From contig CAJUCC010000047.1 in assembly GCA_910585205.1 (NCBI GenBank), forward strand, positions 1 to 64,000: 64,000 nucleotides of DNA. Direction: 5' to 3'. The notes under the pieces are model-generated. The model saw only the letters and a program-made list of their open reading frames with translations. It searched no databases and was not told the DNA's origin. How positions within the stretch are numbered: the first letter of the stretch is position 1; each line of letters begins with the position of its first letter. The DNA comes from an uncultured Lachnospiraceae bacterium. Lineage in GTDB: Bacteria; Bacillota; Clostridia; Lachnospirales; Lachnospiraceae. Positions 33,685-42,806 of this stretch are shown in pieces. A program made the position numbers and the translations under genes.

Positions 33685-35094
33685 ATGATAAAGGATAATC
33701 AGAAATATTTTAATCGATTACATTTGCTGATAGATGCTCTTATCGTGGCATGTTCCTATATTCTGGCATGGTATTTGCGATTTGAAAGCGCATTTGCGAC
33801 AAAGAGACAGGGCGTAGGCGTTCTTGGAATGGAGACTTACTTCTATGCCCTTTATTTTATTGTGCCGGGGTATGTGATTCTCTATTATTTCTTTAATATG
33901 TATACATCCAAGCGGACAGCCCGCAGGAAGTACGAAGTGTACGGGATCGTTAAGGCCAATACGGCCGGCGTGCTCCTGTTTCTTGTCGTATTGTACGTTG
34001 TGAATCAGCCCGATTTTTCGCGTACGATGATTTTGATCTTTTACGCGGTCAATGTGGTGCTTTCGACGCTCAGCCGTCAGATATTGCGCAATGCGCTGCA
34101 GTATTTCCGCAGAAAAGGATACAACCTGAAATATATTCTTCTGGTGGGATATTCCAGGGCAGCAGAAGAATATATTACACGGATCAACGCCAATCCGCAG
34201 TGGGGATATGTGGTCAGGGGCATTCTCGACGACCGGATTCCGCGCGGCACCCTGTATAAAGGGGTCAAGGTACTTGGCGATATAGACAATCTGACGATTA
34301 TTCTGCCGGAAAACAGGCTGGATGAGATTGCCATAACGCTGGCATTGCAGGATTACGGGCGGCTGGAAGAAATTGTCGATTTATGTGAGAAGTCAGGTGT
34401 GCATACTAAATTCATACCCGATTATAACAGCCTGATTCCGAGCAGGCCCTATACGGAAGATCTGATGGGACTGCCGGTTATCAATATCCGCTATGTGCCG
34501 CTGACAAATACACTGAACTGGATTGCAAAGCGGCTTGTGGACATTGTCGGATCGGCGGCGGGACTTGTTTTGATTTCACCGGTCATGCTGCTCACGGCCG
34601 TTGCCGTGAAACTGTCCAGCCCAGGCCCTGTTATTTTTCAGCAGGAACGAATCGGGCTGCACAATAAGCCGTTTAAGATGTATAAATTCCGGACGATGGA
34701 AATTCAAAAAGAAGCGGCGGAGAAAAAAGCGTGGACGGTAAAAGATGATCCGCGCGTGACAAAAATCGGAAAGTTTCTGCGCAGGACGAGTCTGGACGAG
34801 TTTCCGCAGCTTTATAATATTTTGCGGGGAGATATGAGCTTGGTGGGTCCCAGACCGGAGCGGCCGCTTTTTGTGGAAAAATTCCGGGAGGAGATTCCCC
34901 GGTATATGATTAAGCATCAGGTGCGTCCGGGACTGACCGGATGGGCGCAGATCAATGGCTACAGAGGAGACACTTCGATTCGCAAGCGAATTGATTATGA
35001 TATATTTTATATTGAGAACTGGACGATGGGAATGGACATTAAGATTCTGTTTCTCACGATATTTAAGGGTTTCATCAATAAGAATGCATATTAG
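33685..35094 (+). CDS. Polyprenyl-phosphate sugar-1-phosphate transferase (WbaP/CpsE type)
   Basis: The 469-residue enzyme starts polysaccharide synthesis by moving a sugar-1-phosphate from a nucleotide sugar to undecaprenyl phosphate. Four N-terminal helices (to about residue 130) are followed by a nucleotide-binding-like module (about 140-270, ILLVGYSRAAEEYI) and a C-terminal catalytic domain entered by a membrane hairpin (about 275-469: KRLVDIVGSAAGLVLISPVM, FQQERIGLHNKPF, YKFRTM, RTSLDEFPQLYNIL, SLVGPRPERP, RPGLTGWAQINGYRG). This full-length layout is usual for undecaprenyl-phosphate glucose phosphotransferases; galactose is possible. Confidence 0.92.
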   Translation: MIKDNQKYFNRLHLLIDALIVACSYILAWYLRFESAFATKRQGVGVLGMETYFYALYFIVPGYVILYYFFNMYTSKRTARRKYEVYGIVKANTAGVLLFLVVLYVVNQPDFSRTMILIFYAVNVVLSTLSRQILRNALQYFRRKGYNLKYILLVGYSRAAEEYITRINANPQWGYVVRGILDDRIPRGTLYKGVKVLGDIDNLTIILPENRLDEIAITLALQDYGRLEEIVDLCEKSGVHTKFIPDYNSLIPSRPYTEDLMGLPVINIRYVPLTNTLNWIAKRLVDIVGSAAGLVLISPVMLLTAVAVKLSSPGPVIFQQERIGLHNKPFKMYKFRTMEIQKEAAEKKAWTVKDDPRVTKIGKFLRRTSLDEFPQLYNILRGDMSLVGPRPERPLFVEKFREEIPRYMIKHQVRPGLTGWAQINGYRGDTSIRKRIDYDIFYIENWTMGMDIKILFLTIFKGFINKNAY

Positions 35095-35127
35095 CGGACA
35101 TGCAAATGACAAGGGAGAAGAGATAAG

Positions 35128-36594
35128 ATGTCAACAAAGAATGCAGGGAATGCAAAACATGCACAGGGCAGTGTCAGGAATACAGGAAAATCGAGAAGCG
35201 GGGCAGGTGCAAGTCGTTCGGGCAGTGCGAGGGGAACGGGCAGCAGAGCGGAAGGTGCGGGACGTTCCGCGAACGGTTCGAGAGGTGTTGACACAGGCCG
35301 TTCCGCGCAGATGCGGGGAACGGGAAACCGACCGGGGAGTGCAGCCGGTACGGGAAGAAGCGGCGGCAGCGCGGGTCGTTCCGGCCGACCGGGGAGTGTC
35401 AGCAGCAGCGCTGATATAAGGAGGACAAACGGCAAAAAGAAACTGTCTGCGAAAAAGAAAGCGGCGAGAAGGCGCAAACGTACCCTGCTCTTTGCGGCAG
35501 AAATTCTGATTCTGGTCGTTATGCTCGGATTTTTGTATACGGTTCTGAAGACGGAGAATGTAGAGCGGATCAAGATCGACGAAGAACGTGTCGTGATGGA
35601 AATGAACGAAAATGTGGAAACAAACGAAGTGATGAAGGGTTATCGCAATATCGCGATGTTCGGGGTGGATTCCCGGGAGGGCTCGCTCGGCAAGGGAACC
35701 CGGAGCGATACCATAATCATCGCCTCGATCAATCTGGATACGGGAGACGTGAAGCTGGTTTCCGTGTTCCGCGACACGTATATGAATCTGGGTAATGACA
35801 GTTACAACAAATGTAATGCGGCCTATGCAAAGGGCGGCCCGGAGCAGGCAATTACTATGCTCAATAAAAATCTGGATATGAATATCACAGATTATATTAC
35901 CGTGGGATTCGAAGGCCTGATTGAAGTGATTGACGCCCTGGGCGGTGTGGAAATCGACGTAAAACAATCGGAGATCGAACATCTGAACAATTATCAAATC
36001 AGTATGGTCGGCAGAGAAGTGGGCCGGGACGGCGATATTGTTCATTATGAGGCGACGGAGGGCAAAGATTATACGAGTGTGAAACAGGCGGGAATGCAGA
36101 CGTTAAACGGCCTGCAGGCTACGGCATATTGTCGTATCCGCTATATCGGCAACGACTTTGAACGTGCGCAGCGGCAGCGGAGGGTTATTGCGGCCGTTTC
36201 GGAGAAGGCAAAACATGCAAGCGTCTCGGAGCTGAACGATATTGTAAACGGTGTTATGAAAAATGTATCCACCTCTCTGGATGTGAAAGAGATCCTTTCC
36301 GTTATGAGTGATCTGGGGAATTATTCCGTGGTTGCGGATGACGGGTTCCCGTTTGAACAGTACCGCACGACCGGACGGGTCGGCAGCAAGGGAAGCTGCG
36401 TGATTCCGCAGGATCTGGCGTCGAATGTCGTCGAACTGCACAAATTTCTGTTTGACGAGGACAATTATCAGATTTCTTCCGAAGTGGAGGAATTCAGCAA
36501 AAAGGTAGCAAACGATACCGGGAAATATGTCAATACCGCGGCGGAAGAATTCTCGAAAAAGGATGGCGATGAAGTCGCGGAAGCGGGTGAATGA
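35128..36594 (+). CDS. LytR-CpsA-Psr (LCP) family ligase with Arg/Gly-rich cytoplasmic tail
   Basis: The 488-residue protein should transfer the lipid-linked polysaccharide to peptidoglycan outside the cell. Residues 1 to about 118 form a disordered cytoplasmic tail rich in Gly, Ser and Arg (repeats such as GRSANGSRG and TGRSGGSAGRSGRPG) ending in KKKAARRRK; a transmembrane helix follows (about 119-140). The LCP domain (about 165-395) shows FGVDSREG, GTRSDTIIIASIN, SVFRDTY, DYITVGFEGLIEVIDALGGVEIDV, and the arginine-rich TAYCRIRYIGNDFERAQRQR. An acidic C-terminal extension ends the protein. It is followed by a terminator, closing the transferase-LCP unit. Confidence 0.92.
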   Translation: MSTKNAGNAKHAQGSVRNTGKSRSGAGASRSGSARGTGSRAEGAGRSANGSRGVDTGRSAQMRGTGNRPGSAAGTGRSGGSAGRSGRPGSVSSSADIRRTNGKKKLSAKKKAARRRKRTLLFAAEILILVVMLGFLYTVLKTENVERIKIDEERVVMEMNENVETNEVMKGYRNIAMFGVDSREGSLGKGTRSDTIIIASINLDTGDVKLVSVFRDTYMNLGNDSYNKCNAAYAKGGPEQAITMLNKNLDMNITDYITVGFEGLIEVIDALGGVEIDVKQSEIEHLNNYQISMVGREVGRDGDIVHYEATEGKDYTSVKQAGMQTLNGLQATAYCRIRYIGNDFERAQRQRRVIAAVSEKAKHASVSELNDIVNGVMKNVSTSLDVKEILSVMSDLGNYSVVADDGFPFEQYRTTGRVGSKGSCVIPQDLASNVVELHKFLFDEDNYQISSEVEEFSKKVANDTGKYVNTAAEEFSKKDGDEVAEAGE

Positions 36595-36603
36595 TATTAT
36601 CGG

Positions 36604-36630
36604 AAGGGGCCGAATCTCGGCCCCTTTTAT
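36604..36630 (+). terminator. Rho-independent terminator after the LCP gene
   Basis: AAGGGGCCGA (36604-36613), loop ATC, TCGGCCCCTT (36617-36626) form a 10-bp stem running into TTTTAT. Confidence 0.85.
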
Positions 36631-36691
36631 GCCTGTAACGAACCAATGAGGGGAACCGTGCCCGCAGAGGGTGCGGCAATGAGGAAAAAAT

Positions 36692-37621
36692 ATGGAAGCT
36701 ATCGCAGATGTGATTATCCCGACCTGTAATCCGGGAGAGGAGTTTATGGAGCTTTTGGAAGCGCTGGATTCCCAGAGCGTGCGGCCGAACCGGATCATTG
36801 TTATGAATACGGAAGAAAAATATTTTGAACGCCTGAAGTACGGCAAGAAACATATTAAAAAATATCCGAATATGGAGGTTCATCATATTTCACAGTGGGA
36901 GTTTGACCATGGAAATACGAGGAATCAGGGCGTGCGGCGGTCGAAGGCCCCGTACTTTGTCTGTATGACACAGGATGCCATACCGGCGGACGAATTTCTG
37001 CTGGAGCGTCTGCTGGAACCGCTGCTGCTCGGCGAAGCGGTGGTCAGTTATGCCAGACAGCTTCCGAAGGCAGGATGCAGTCCGGTAGAGACATTTATTA
37101 AAAATTTTAATTACCCGGAGGAGTCACGGCTGAAAGGACAGGAAGATCTGGAAGAACTCGGGATTAAGACGTTTTTCTGTTCCAATGCCTGCGCGGCATA
37201 TGACAGGCGCACCTTTGATGAATTGGGCGGCTTTATCCGCCATACGATATTTAATGAAGATATGATTTATGCGGCCGGTGTCGTAAAGGCAGGCGGCAGA
37301 ATCGCCTATACGGCCCGCGCGCGGGTGCTGCATTCGCACGATTATACCTGGCTGGAGAACTTTCACCGCAATTTTGACCTGGGTGTTTCGCAGGCGGATT
37401 ACCCGGAAGTCTTCCGCTGTGTCCGCTCCGAGTCGGAGGGGATCCGTCTGGTAAAAGAGCTGACCGGACATCTGGCGAGGACCGGAAACCGGCGCCTGAT
37501 TTTGCCGATGCTCTGGGGAAGCGGCTGGAAATATCTGGGCTATCAGCTCGGCACGCATTATAAGATGCTGCCGCAAAAATTTATCGAAACATGCAGCATG
37601 AATCGCAATTATTGGCAGTAA
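36692..37621 (+). CDS. GT2 rhamnosyltransferase-like glycosyltransferase
   Basis: The 309-residue protein is a single GT-A domain: ADVIIPTCNPGEEF at the start, RIIVMNTEE, the EFDHGNTRNQGVRRS segment typical of RfbF/RgpA-like rhamnosyltransferases, FVCMTQDAIP (metal-site QDA), and FCSNACAAYDRRTFDELGGF with FNEDMIYAAGVVKAG. It belongs to the same polymer pathway but stands after the LCP terminator, just upstream of glmS (22 bases). If the rfbB/A/C pathway makes dTDP-rhamnose, this is the best candidate for a rhamnose-transferring enzyme here; that is inference. Confidence 0.85.
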   Translation: MEAIADVIIPTCNPGEEFMELLEALDSQSVRPNRIIVMNTEEKYFERLKYGKKHIKKYPNMEVHHISQWEFDHGNTRNQGVRRSKAPYFVCMTQDAIPADEFLLERLLEPLLLGEAVVSYARQLPKAGCSPVETFIKNFNYPEESRLKGQEDLEELGIKTFFCSNACAAYDRRTFDELGGFIRHTIFNEDMIYAAGVVKAGGRIAYTARARVLHSHDYTWLENFHRNFDLGVSQADYPEVFRCVRSESEGIRLVKELTGHLARTGNRRLILPMLWGSGWKYLGYQLGTHYKMLPQKFIETCSMNRNYWQ

Positions 37622-37643
37622 TGTCGGGAAGGCAGGTTTTATT

Positions 37644-39470
37644 ATGTGCGGAATCGTGGGATTTATCGGAAAGCGGCAGGCGGCGCCTGTCATATTGGAC
37701 GGCCTTGCAAAGCTGGAATACAGAGGATATGATTCAGCGGGGATGGCGGTCTTTGACGGGGAAAAAGTCAATGTGACAAAGGCGGTGGGCCGCCTGAAGG
37801 TATTGGAAGAGCTGACGCACGGAGGCGAGACGATGCCGGGAACGGTCGGCATCGGCCATACGAGATGGGCGACGCACGGTGTGCCGAACGATGTCAATTC
37901 CCACCCGCACTTTAACCGGGACAGAACGATTACCGTCGTACACAATGGCATTATCGAAAACTATATTCCCCTGAAAAACAAGCTGATGAAAAAGGGATAT
38001 GAATTTGTATCGGATACGGATACGGAAGTGGCGGCGCAGCTTCTGGATTATTATTATAACGGCAATCCGCTGGAGACGATTCTGAAGGTGCTGCACAGAA
38101 TTGAAGGTTCCTATGCGCTCGGCATTTTGTTTGCCGACCATCCGGGCGAGATTTTCGCGGCCAGAAAGGGCAGCCCGCTGATTGTGGGGCAGAGTGCGGA
38201 CGGCTGCTTTATCGCGTCCGATGTGCCCGCTGTCCTGCGCTATACGAGAACGGTATACTTTGTGGCGGAGCAGGAAGTGGTGCGGCTGGAAGCCGACCAT
38301 ATGCACTTTTATACGATGGACGAGGAAGAGATCGAAAAAGAACCGACGACGATCGAGTGGGATGCGGACGCGGCGGAAAAGGCGGGGTATGAGCATTTCA
38401 TGCTCAAAGAGATGTATGAACAGCCCAGGACCGTGACGGATACGCTGCTTCCGCGGATTAAAAAGGACCGGATCGAGATCGAAGAACTCGGCATGAGCGA
38501 CGACGAGATCCGTGCGGTGCGGAAAATACATATTGTGGCCTGCGGTTCGGCCTATCATGCGGGCGTGACGGGAAAGTATGTACTGGAAGGGCTGGCACGG
38601 ATTCCCGTGGAGGTGGATCTGGCATCCGAATTCCGTTACCGGAACCCCATTCTCGAAGAGGGCGCCATGGTTATTGCGATCAGCCAGTCGGGAGAGACTG
38701 CGGATACACTGGCGGCCATCCGTGAGGCGAAGCAGAGAGGATTCGGTGTACTCGGAATCGTCAATGTGGTAGGCAGTTCCATTTCCCGGGAAGCCGATCA
38801 TGTGATGTATACCTGGGCCGGGCCGGAGATTGCCGTAGCCACGACGAAGGCATACAGTGCACAGTTGACTGCGCTGTATCTGCTGGCCGTAAAGTTTGCC
38901 TGTGTGAAAGAGACGATTGACGAACGGACATATCGTCTGCTGCTCCGGGATCTGAAACGTCTGCCGGACCAGATTGAACTGCTTTTAAATAATAAGGAAA
39001 AGATACAGCATTTTGCCAATCGGTATATCGGGGCAAGGGATGTGTTTTTTATCGGCCGGGGGATCGACTATGCCATTTCGCTGGAGGGTTCGCTGAAATT
39101 GAAAGAGATTTCGTATATTCATTCCGAGGCATATGCTGCCGGTGAACTGAAACACGGGACGATTTCCCTGATCGAAGACGGCACGTTGGTGGCGGCCGTT
39201 TCGACGCAGCCTGATCTGTATCAGAAGACGATCAGCAATATGGTGGAGGTGAAGGCGAGAGGCGCTTTTGTGCTGGCTGTGACGAACGAAGGCAACCGGG
39301 AAATCGAAAAGGTTTCGGATTACACGATCTATATTCCGGAGACAAATCCGTTTTTCACCAATTCGCTGGCAATTATCCCGCTGCAGCTTTTCGGATATTA
39401 TGTGGCTGTGGGCCGGGGCTGTGATGTGGATAAGCCCAGAAATCTGGCAAAATCAGTTACGGTGGAATAG
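37644..39470 (+). CDS. glmS: Glutamine-fructose-6-phosphate aminotransferase
   Basis: The 608-residue enzyme makes glucosamine-6-phosphate, the first step to UDP-GlcNAc for peptidoglycan and surface glycans. The N-terminal amidotransferase domain starts MCGIVGFIGKR with the nucleophilic Cys2, and GHTRWATHG follows. Two SIS domains come after (ACGSAYHAG, SQSGETADTLAA, GRGIDYAISLEGSLKLKEISYIH), and the conserved end KPRNLAKSVTVE is intact. It lies only 22 bases after the GT2 gene, so there is no room for the glmS ribozyme. It links the polysaccharide locus to amino-sugar supply and to the nanE operon at 3302. Confidence 0.97.
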   Translation: MCGIVGFIGKRQAAPVILDGLAKLEYRGYDSAGMAVFDGEKVNVTKAVGRLKVLEELTHGGETMPGTVGIGHTRWATHGVPNDVNSHPHFNRDRTITVVHNGIIENYIPLKNKLMKKGYEFVSDTDTEVAAQLLDYYYNGNPLETILKVLHRIEGSYALGILFADHPGEIFAARKGSPLIVGQSADGCFIASDVPAVLRYTRTVYFVAEQEVVRLEADHMHFYTMDEEEIEKEPTTIEWDADAAEKAGYEHFMLKEMYEQPRTVTDTLLPRIKKDRIEIEELGMSDDEIRAVRKIHIVACGSAYHAGVTGKYVLEGLARIPVEVDLASEFRYRNPILEEGAMVIAISQSGETADTLAAIREAKQRGFGVLGIVNVVGSSISREADHVMYTWAGPEIAVATTKAYSAQLTALYLLAVKFACVKETIDERTYRLLLRDLKRLPDQIELLLNNKEKIQHFANRYIGARDVFFIGRGIDYAISLEGSLKLKEISYIHSEAYAAGELKHGTISLIEDGTLVAAVSTQPDLYQKTISNMVEVKARGAFVLAVTNEGNREIEKVSDYTIYIPETNPFFTNSLAIIPLQLFGYYVAVGRGCDVDKPRNLAKSVTVE

Positions 39471-39499
39471 GATAAGTTCATAAAAATTGCATTTTTTTA

Positions 39500-39530
39500 T
39501 CACAATTTTGTCACAAATACTTACTATACT
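39500..39530 (+). promoter_or_regulatory. htrA promoter region with a TCACAA direct repeat
   Basis: TCACAA (39500-39505), five bases, TCACAA (39511-39516) form an 11-bp-period direct repeat just ahead of TATACT (39525-39530). The -35 position (ACAATT, 17 bases upstream) is poor. A hexamer repeat on one helix face overlapping a weak -35 box is typical of OmpR-family response-regulator sites, fitting stress control of a surface protease gene. Confidence 0.45.
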
Positions 39531-39610
39531 GAAGTCAGAAAACAGGAAAACAAGAAAACGGATTTCCGGAAAGGACGGAAAGCATCCACAGACAGAAAGA
39601 GGTTTTGCGT

Positions 39611-40942
39611 ATGTATGGAAACAATTATCCAAATGATTTTAACGGTAACGAAAACAATACCCAGGGGATTTACAGTGCTTATGAGAGCGCACCATCCATG
39701 CCGGAGGAACCGGCCGGAAAAAAGAAAAAGAAGCATGGTCTGCTGAAAAAGCTGGCTGTCGCAGCCGGTGTGGGACTTTGTTTCGGAATCTTTGCGGGAG
39801 CGGGTTTCTATGCGGTGCATTCCATTACGGGCTTGCTGGACGGCGGAAAGAAGGACAGCGTTGCGGTGCAGGCGCCTGCCGGGATTCCCAATACCGTTGC
39901 CAGTGGGACGACGGAAGGCAGTGCGAACCTGATTACGACTGTTACGTCGGATGTCACCGGTGTGGTGGAACATGCCATGCCGACGATCGTATCCATTACC
40001 AATATGTTTACCGAGCAGACAAACTTTTTCGGACAGAAGCTGGAGAGTTCCAATGAGGCCAGCGGTTCGGGCATTATCGTGGGAGAGAACGATACGGAAC
40101 TTCTGGTCGTGACAAATCAGCATGTGATCGCGGATGCCGATGCACTGAGTGTGCAGTTTATCGACGGCGAACAGACAGAGGCAAAAGTAAAAGGGTATGA
40201 CTCCGAGAAGGATCTGGCGGTTATTGCCGTGCCGCTTGACAAGATTAAGAGCGCTACAAAAGAGAGCATTGAAATCGCGCGGCTCGGCGATTCGGATGCG
40301 CTGACAGTGGGAGAACCGGCGGTTGCAATCGGAAACGCTCTCGGATACGGTCCCTCTGTGACAACGGGCGTTATCAGCGCGCTCGACCGGGAAATCGAGG
40401 GCAACGGCAGCGGCAACAAGCTGATTCAGACGGACGCCTCGATCAACCCGGGCAATTCCGGCGGCGGTCTGTTCAATATGAACGGAGAGGTGATCGGTAT
40501 CAATTCGAATAAAATCGGCGGTACCTTTGTGGAAGGCATGGGTTATGCGATCCCGATTTCTTCGGCCAAACCGATTATCGAAGATCTGATGTCCAAGACG
40601 ACCAAGGGCGAGAAGGTGGCGGAAAAAGAGAAGTCATACCTAGGTATTTCGGGCGTAAACGTTACGGAGGAAGTCTCTCAGATGTATGGTATGCCGAAGG
40701 GCGTATATGTGGGGCAGGTGTACGAAGGTACGGCGGCAGACAATGCCGGACTTGTAAAAGGCGATATTATCACAAAGTTTGATGGCAGCAGTGTCTCTTC
40801 CATGGAAGAGCTGCAGTCCATGATGGAATATTATGCGGCCGGTTCGGAGGTGGAAATCACGATTCAGCAGGGCAGTCCTGCCGGATACCAGGAGAAAACC
40901 GTAACGGTTATATTGGGCTCCCGGGCAGAGGCAGATCAGTGA
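39611..40942 (+). CDS. HtrA/DegP-like membrane-anchored serine protease
   Basis: The 443-residue quality-control protease is anchored by one helix (about 43-65) behind a short cytoplasmic tail with KKKKKH. The trypsin-like domain (about 110-320) has the triad His in VVTNQHVIAD, Asp in EKDLAVIAV and Ser in NPGNSGGGL; a single PDZ domain (about 340-440) starts YLGISGVNV. The start ATG 39611 lies 8 bases after AGAGG; TTG 39605 is an alternative. It is followed by a good terminator and is therefore a single-gene unit. Members of this family degrade misfolded exported proteins. Confidence 0.92.
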   Translation: MYGNNYPNDFNGNENNTQGIYSAYESAPSMPEEPAGKKKKKHGLLKKLAVAAGVGLCFGIFAGAGFYAVHSITGLLDGGKKDSVAVQAPAGIPNTVASGTTEGSANLITTVTSDVTGVVEHAMPTIVSITNMFTEQTNFFGQKLESSNEASGSGIIVGENDTELLVVTNQHVIADADALSVQFIDGEQTEAKVKGYDSEKDLAVIAVPLDKIKSATKESIEIARLGDSDALTVGEPAVAIGNALGYGPSVTTGVISALDREIEGNGSGNKLIQTDASINPGNSGGGLFNMNGEVIGINSNKIGGTFVEGMGYAIPISSAKPIIEDLMSKTTKGEKVAEKEKSYLGISGVNVTEEVSQMYGMPKGVYVGQVYEGTAADNAGLVKGDIITKFDGSSVSSMEELQSMMEYYAAGSEVEITIQQGSPAGYQEKTVTVILGSRAEADQ

Positions 40943-40963
40943 CGTCTGAATAAAATATGCGTC

Positions 40964-40997
40964 AAAAGCCATATCGGAAAACGATATGGCTTTTTTT
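40964..40997 (+). terminator. Rho-independent terminator after htrA
   Basis: AAAAGCCATATCG and CGATATGGCTTTT form a 12- to 13-bp stem around a short GAAAA loop and run into seven Ts. Confidence 0.88.
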
Positions 40998-41052
40998 GCA
41001 TATTCTGCCTGAAATTTCAGTCCGAAAGGGCGGCATTTTAGAAAATGTTCAC

Positions 41053-41081
41053 TTGTAGTCAAATAAGGGATGCTATATAAT
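41053..41081 (+). promoter_or_regulatory. Promoter of the clpX-like gene
   Basis: TTGTAG (41053-41058), a 17-base spacer and a perfect TATAAT (41076-41081), 72 bases before the start codon. Confidence 0.75.
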
Positions 41082-41153
41082 GAATACAGCGCGCCGTATC
41101 GGACCGGGAATCAGGAGATCGGGCGTTACAGGGAAAGGGTAAGGTGAAAACAG

Positions 41154-42743
41154 ATGGCCGATTATTATGATATGGATGAAATAGAAAAAGACGAATGGAA
41201 TAAAGACCAGAAGGAACCGGTATCCGGGACAGAGACAGACGGCGCCGATGCGGCGGAAGACGGTTCCGGACAGAGCGGGAAAAGCGATGCCGACGCAGCG
41301 GACGCGCAGGACGGGAAAAAGGAAAGCGATTATGAGGATGTCTGTTTTATCTGCAGGCGGCCGGAGAGCAAGACCGGCAAGATGTTCAAACTTCCCAATA
41401 ATATCTCGGTCTGCAATGACTGTATGCACAAGACGATGGATACGGTCAGCCAGTTTGATTATCAGGGAATGCTGAATCATATACCGCTGGACAATATGAA
41501 TAAGAACGGAAAGGGATTTCCGAGTATCAGCTTTGTCAATATCGCGGATCTGCAGGGAGAAGGCGGAATCCCCAATAAACAAAAGCTCCGCAAACGGAAA
41601 GAGAAAAAAAAGACACAGCCTGTGCTGGACATAAAAAATATCCCGGCGCCGCACAAGATCAAGGCGCAGCTGGACGACTATATTGTCGGCCAGGAACACG
41701 CCAAGAAAGTCGTTTCCGTTGCCGTTTACAATCATTATAAGCGTGTGGCCACCGATACGATGGACGAGATCGAGATTGAGAAATCGAATATGCTGATGAT
41801 CGGGCCGACCGGCTGCGGCAAGACCTATCTGGTCAGAACGCTGGCCAGACTTCTCGATGTGCCGCTGGCAATCGCGGATGCCACATCGTTGACAGAGGCG
41901 GGATATATCGGAGACGATATTGAGAGCGTGGTGTCCAAGCTGCTGGCCGCTGCCGACAACGATGTGGAGCGCGCCGAAAAAGGCATTATTTTTATCGATG
42001 AGATCGATAAAATCGCCAAGAAGAAAAATACGACTTCCCGCGACGTCAGCGGAGAGTCCGTGCAGCAGGGGATGCTGCGACTTCTGGAGGGGGCGGAAGT
42101 GGAAGTCCCGGTCGGCGCCAACAGCAAAAACGCCATGGTGCCGCTTGCCACGGTCAATACGAGAAACATCCTGTTTATCTGCGGCGGCGCTTTCCCGGAT
42201 CTGGATGAGATTATCAAGCAGCGTCTGAACAAACAGACATCAATCGGTTACAATGCAGAGCTGAAAGACAAATATGATAAGGATAAAAATATTCTGAAAA
42301 AGGTAACGATTGAGGATCTGCGGAAGTTTGGCATGATTCCCGAATTCCTGGGCAGGCTGCCGATTCTGTTTACCCTGGAAGGGCTGTCAAAGGATATGAT
42401 GATTACCATTCTCAAAGAGCCGAAAAACGCGATATTGAAACAGTATCAGAAGTTATTGGCGCTGGATGAGGTCAAACTGGAATTCGATGACGGGGCGCTG
42501 GGGGCCATTGCGGAAAAGGCGCTGAAAAAAGATACGGGTGCGCGGGCGCTGCGTGCCATTATCGAGGAATTTATGCTGGATATTATGTATGAGATTCCCA
42601 AGGATGATAATATCGGCAGAGTGACCATTACGAAGGAATATATCGAGGGTACGGGCGGACCGGTGATTGACATTCGCAGCAACGGTTATACGCTGGAAGA
42701 GATGGACAGCATGCAGAGTGTGTCGGGTGCAGGCGTAAAATAG
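41154..42743 (+). CDS. clpX: ClpX-type AAA+ unfoldase with acidic N-terminal extension
   Basis: The 529-residue ATPase unfolds proteins for the ClpP protease. A zinc-binding domain with CFIC and CNDC pairs (about 63-91) is preceded by about 60 acidic, Ala/Asp/Gly-rich residues absent from ordinary ClpX (about 420 residues). The AAA+ module has Walker A GPTGCGKT, the pore loop AGYIGDD, Walker B IIFIDEIDK, and the ClpP-docking loop TSIGYNAE (IGF-type), with sensor PEFLGRLP. ClpP-docking is thus kept. The gene is monocistronic, with its own promoter and no clpP or tig beside it, so it may be a second ClpX of the organism with different substrates. Confidence 0.88.
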   Translation: MADYYDMDEIEKDEWNKDQKEPVSGTETDGADAAEDGSGQSGKSDADAADAQDGKKESDYEDVCFICRRPESKTGKMFKLPNNISVCNDCMHKTMDTVSQFDYQGMLNHIPLDNMNKNGKGFPSISFVNIADLQGEGGIPNKQKLRKRKEKKKTQPVLDIKNIPAPHKIKAQLDDYIVGQEHAKKVVSVAVYNHYKRVATDTMDEIEIEKSNMLMIGPTGCGKTYLVRTLARLLDVPLAIADATSLTEAGYIGDDIESVVSKLLAAADNDVERAEKGIIFIDEIDKIAKKKNTTSRDVSGESVQQGMLRLLEGAEVEVPVGANSKNAMVPLATVNTRNILFICGGAFPDLDEIIKQRLNKQTSIGYNAELKDKYDKDKNILKKVTIEDLRKFGMIPEFLGRLPILFTLEGLSKDMMITILKEPKNAILKQYQKLLALDEVKLEFDDGALGAIAEKALKKDTGARALRAIIEEFMLDIMYEIPKDDNIGRVTITKEYIEGTGGPVIDIRSNGYTLEEMDSMQSVSGAGVK

Positions 42744-42806
42744 TACGGTCAAAAGATCTGTTTTTTCATATGATGGAAATAAGGATAAACAGAGCGGGTT
42801 GTTTCC

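Noticed and set aside
37622..37643. Possible glmS ribozyme upstream of glmS
   Set aside because: Only 22 bases separate glmS from the preceding gene; the ribozyme needs well over 100 bases and none of its core motifs are seen.
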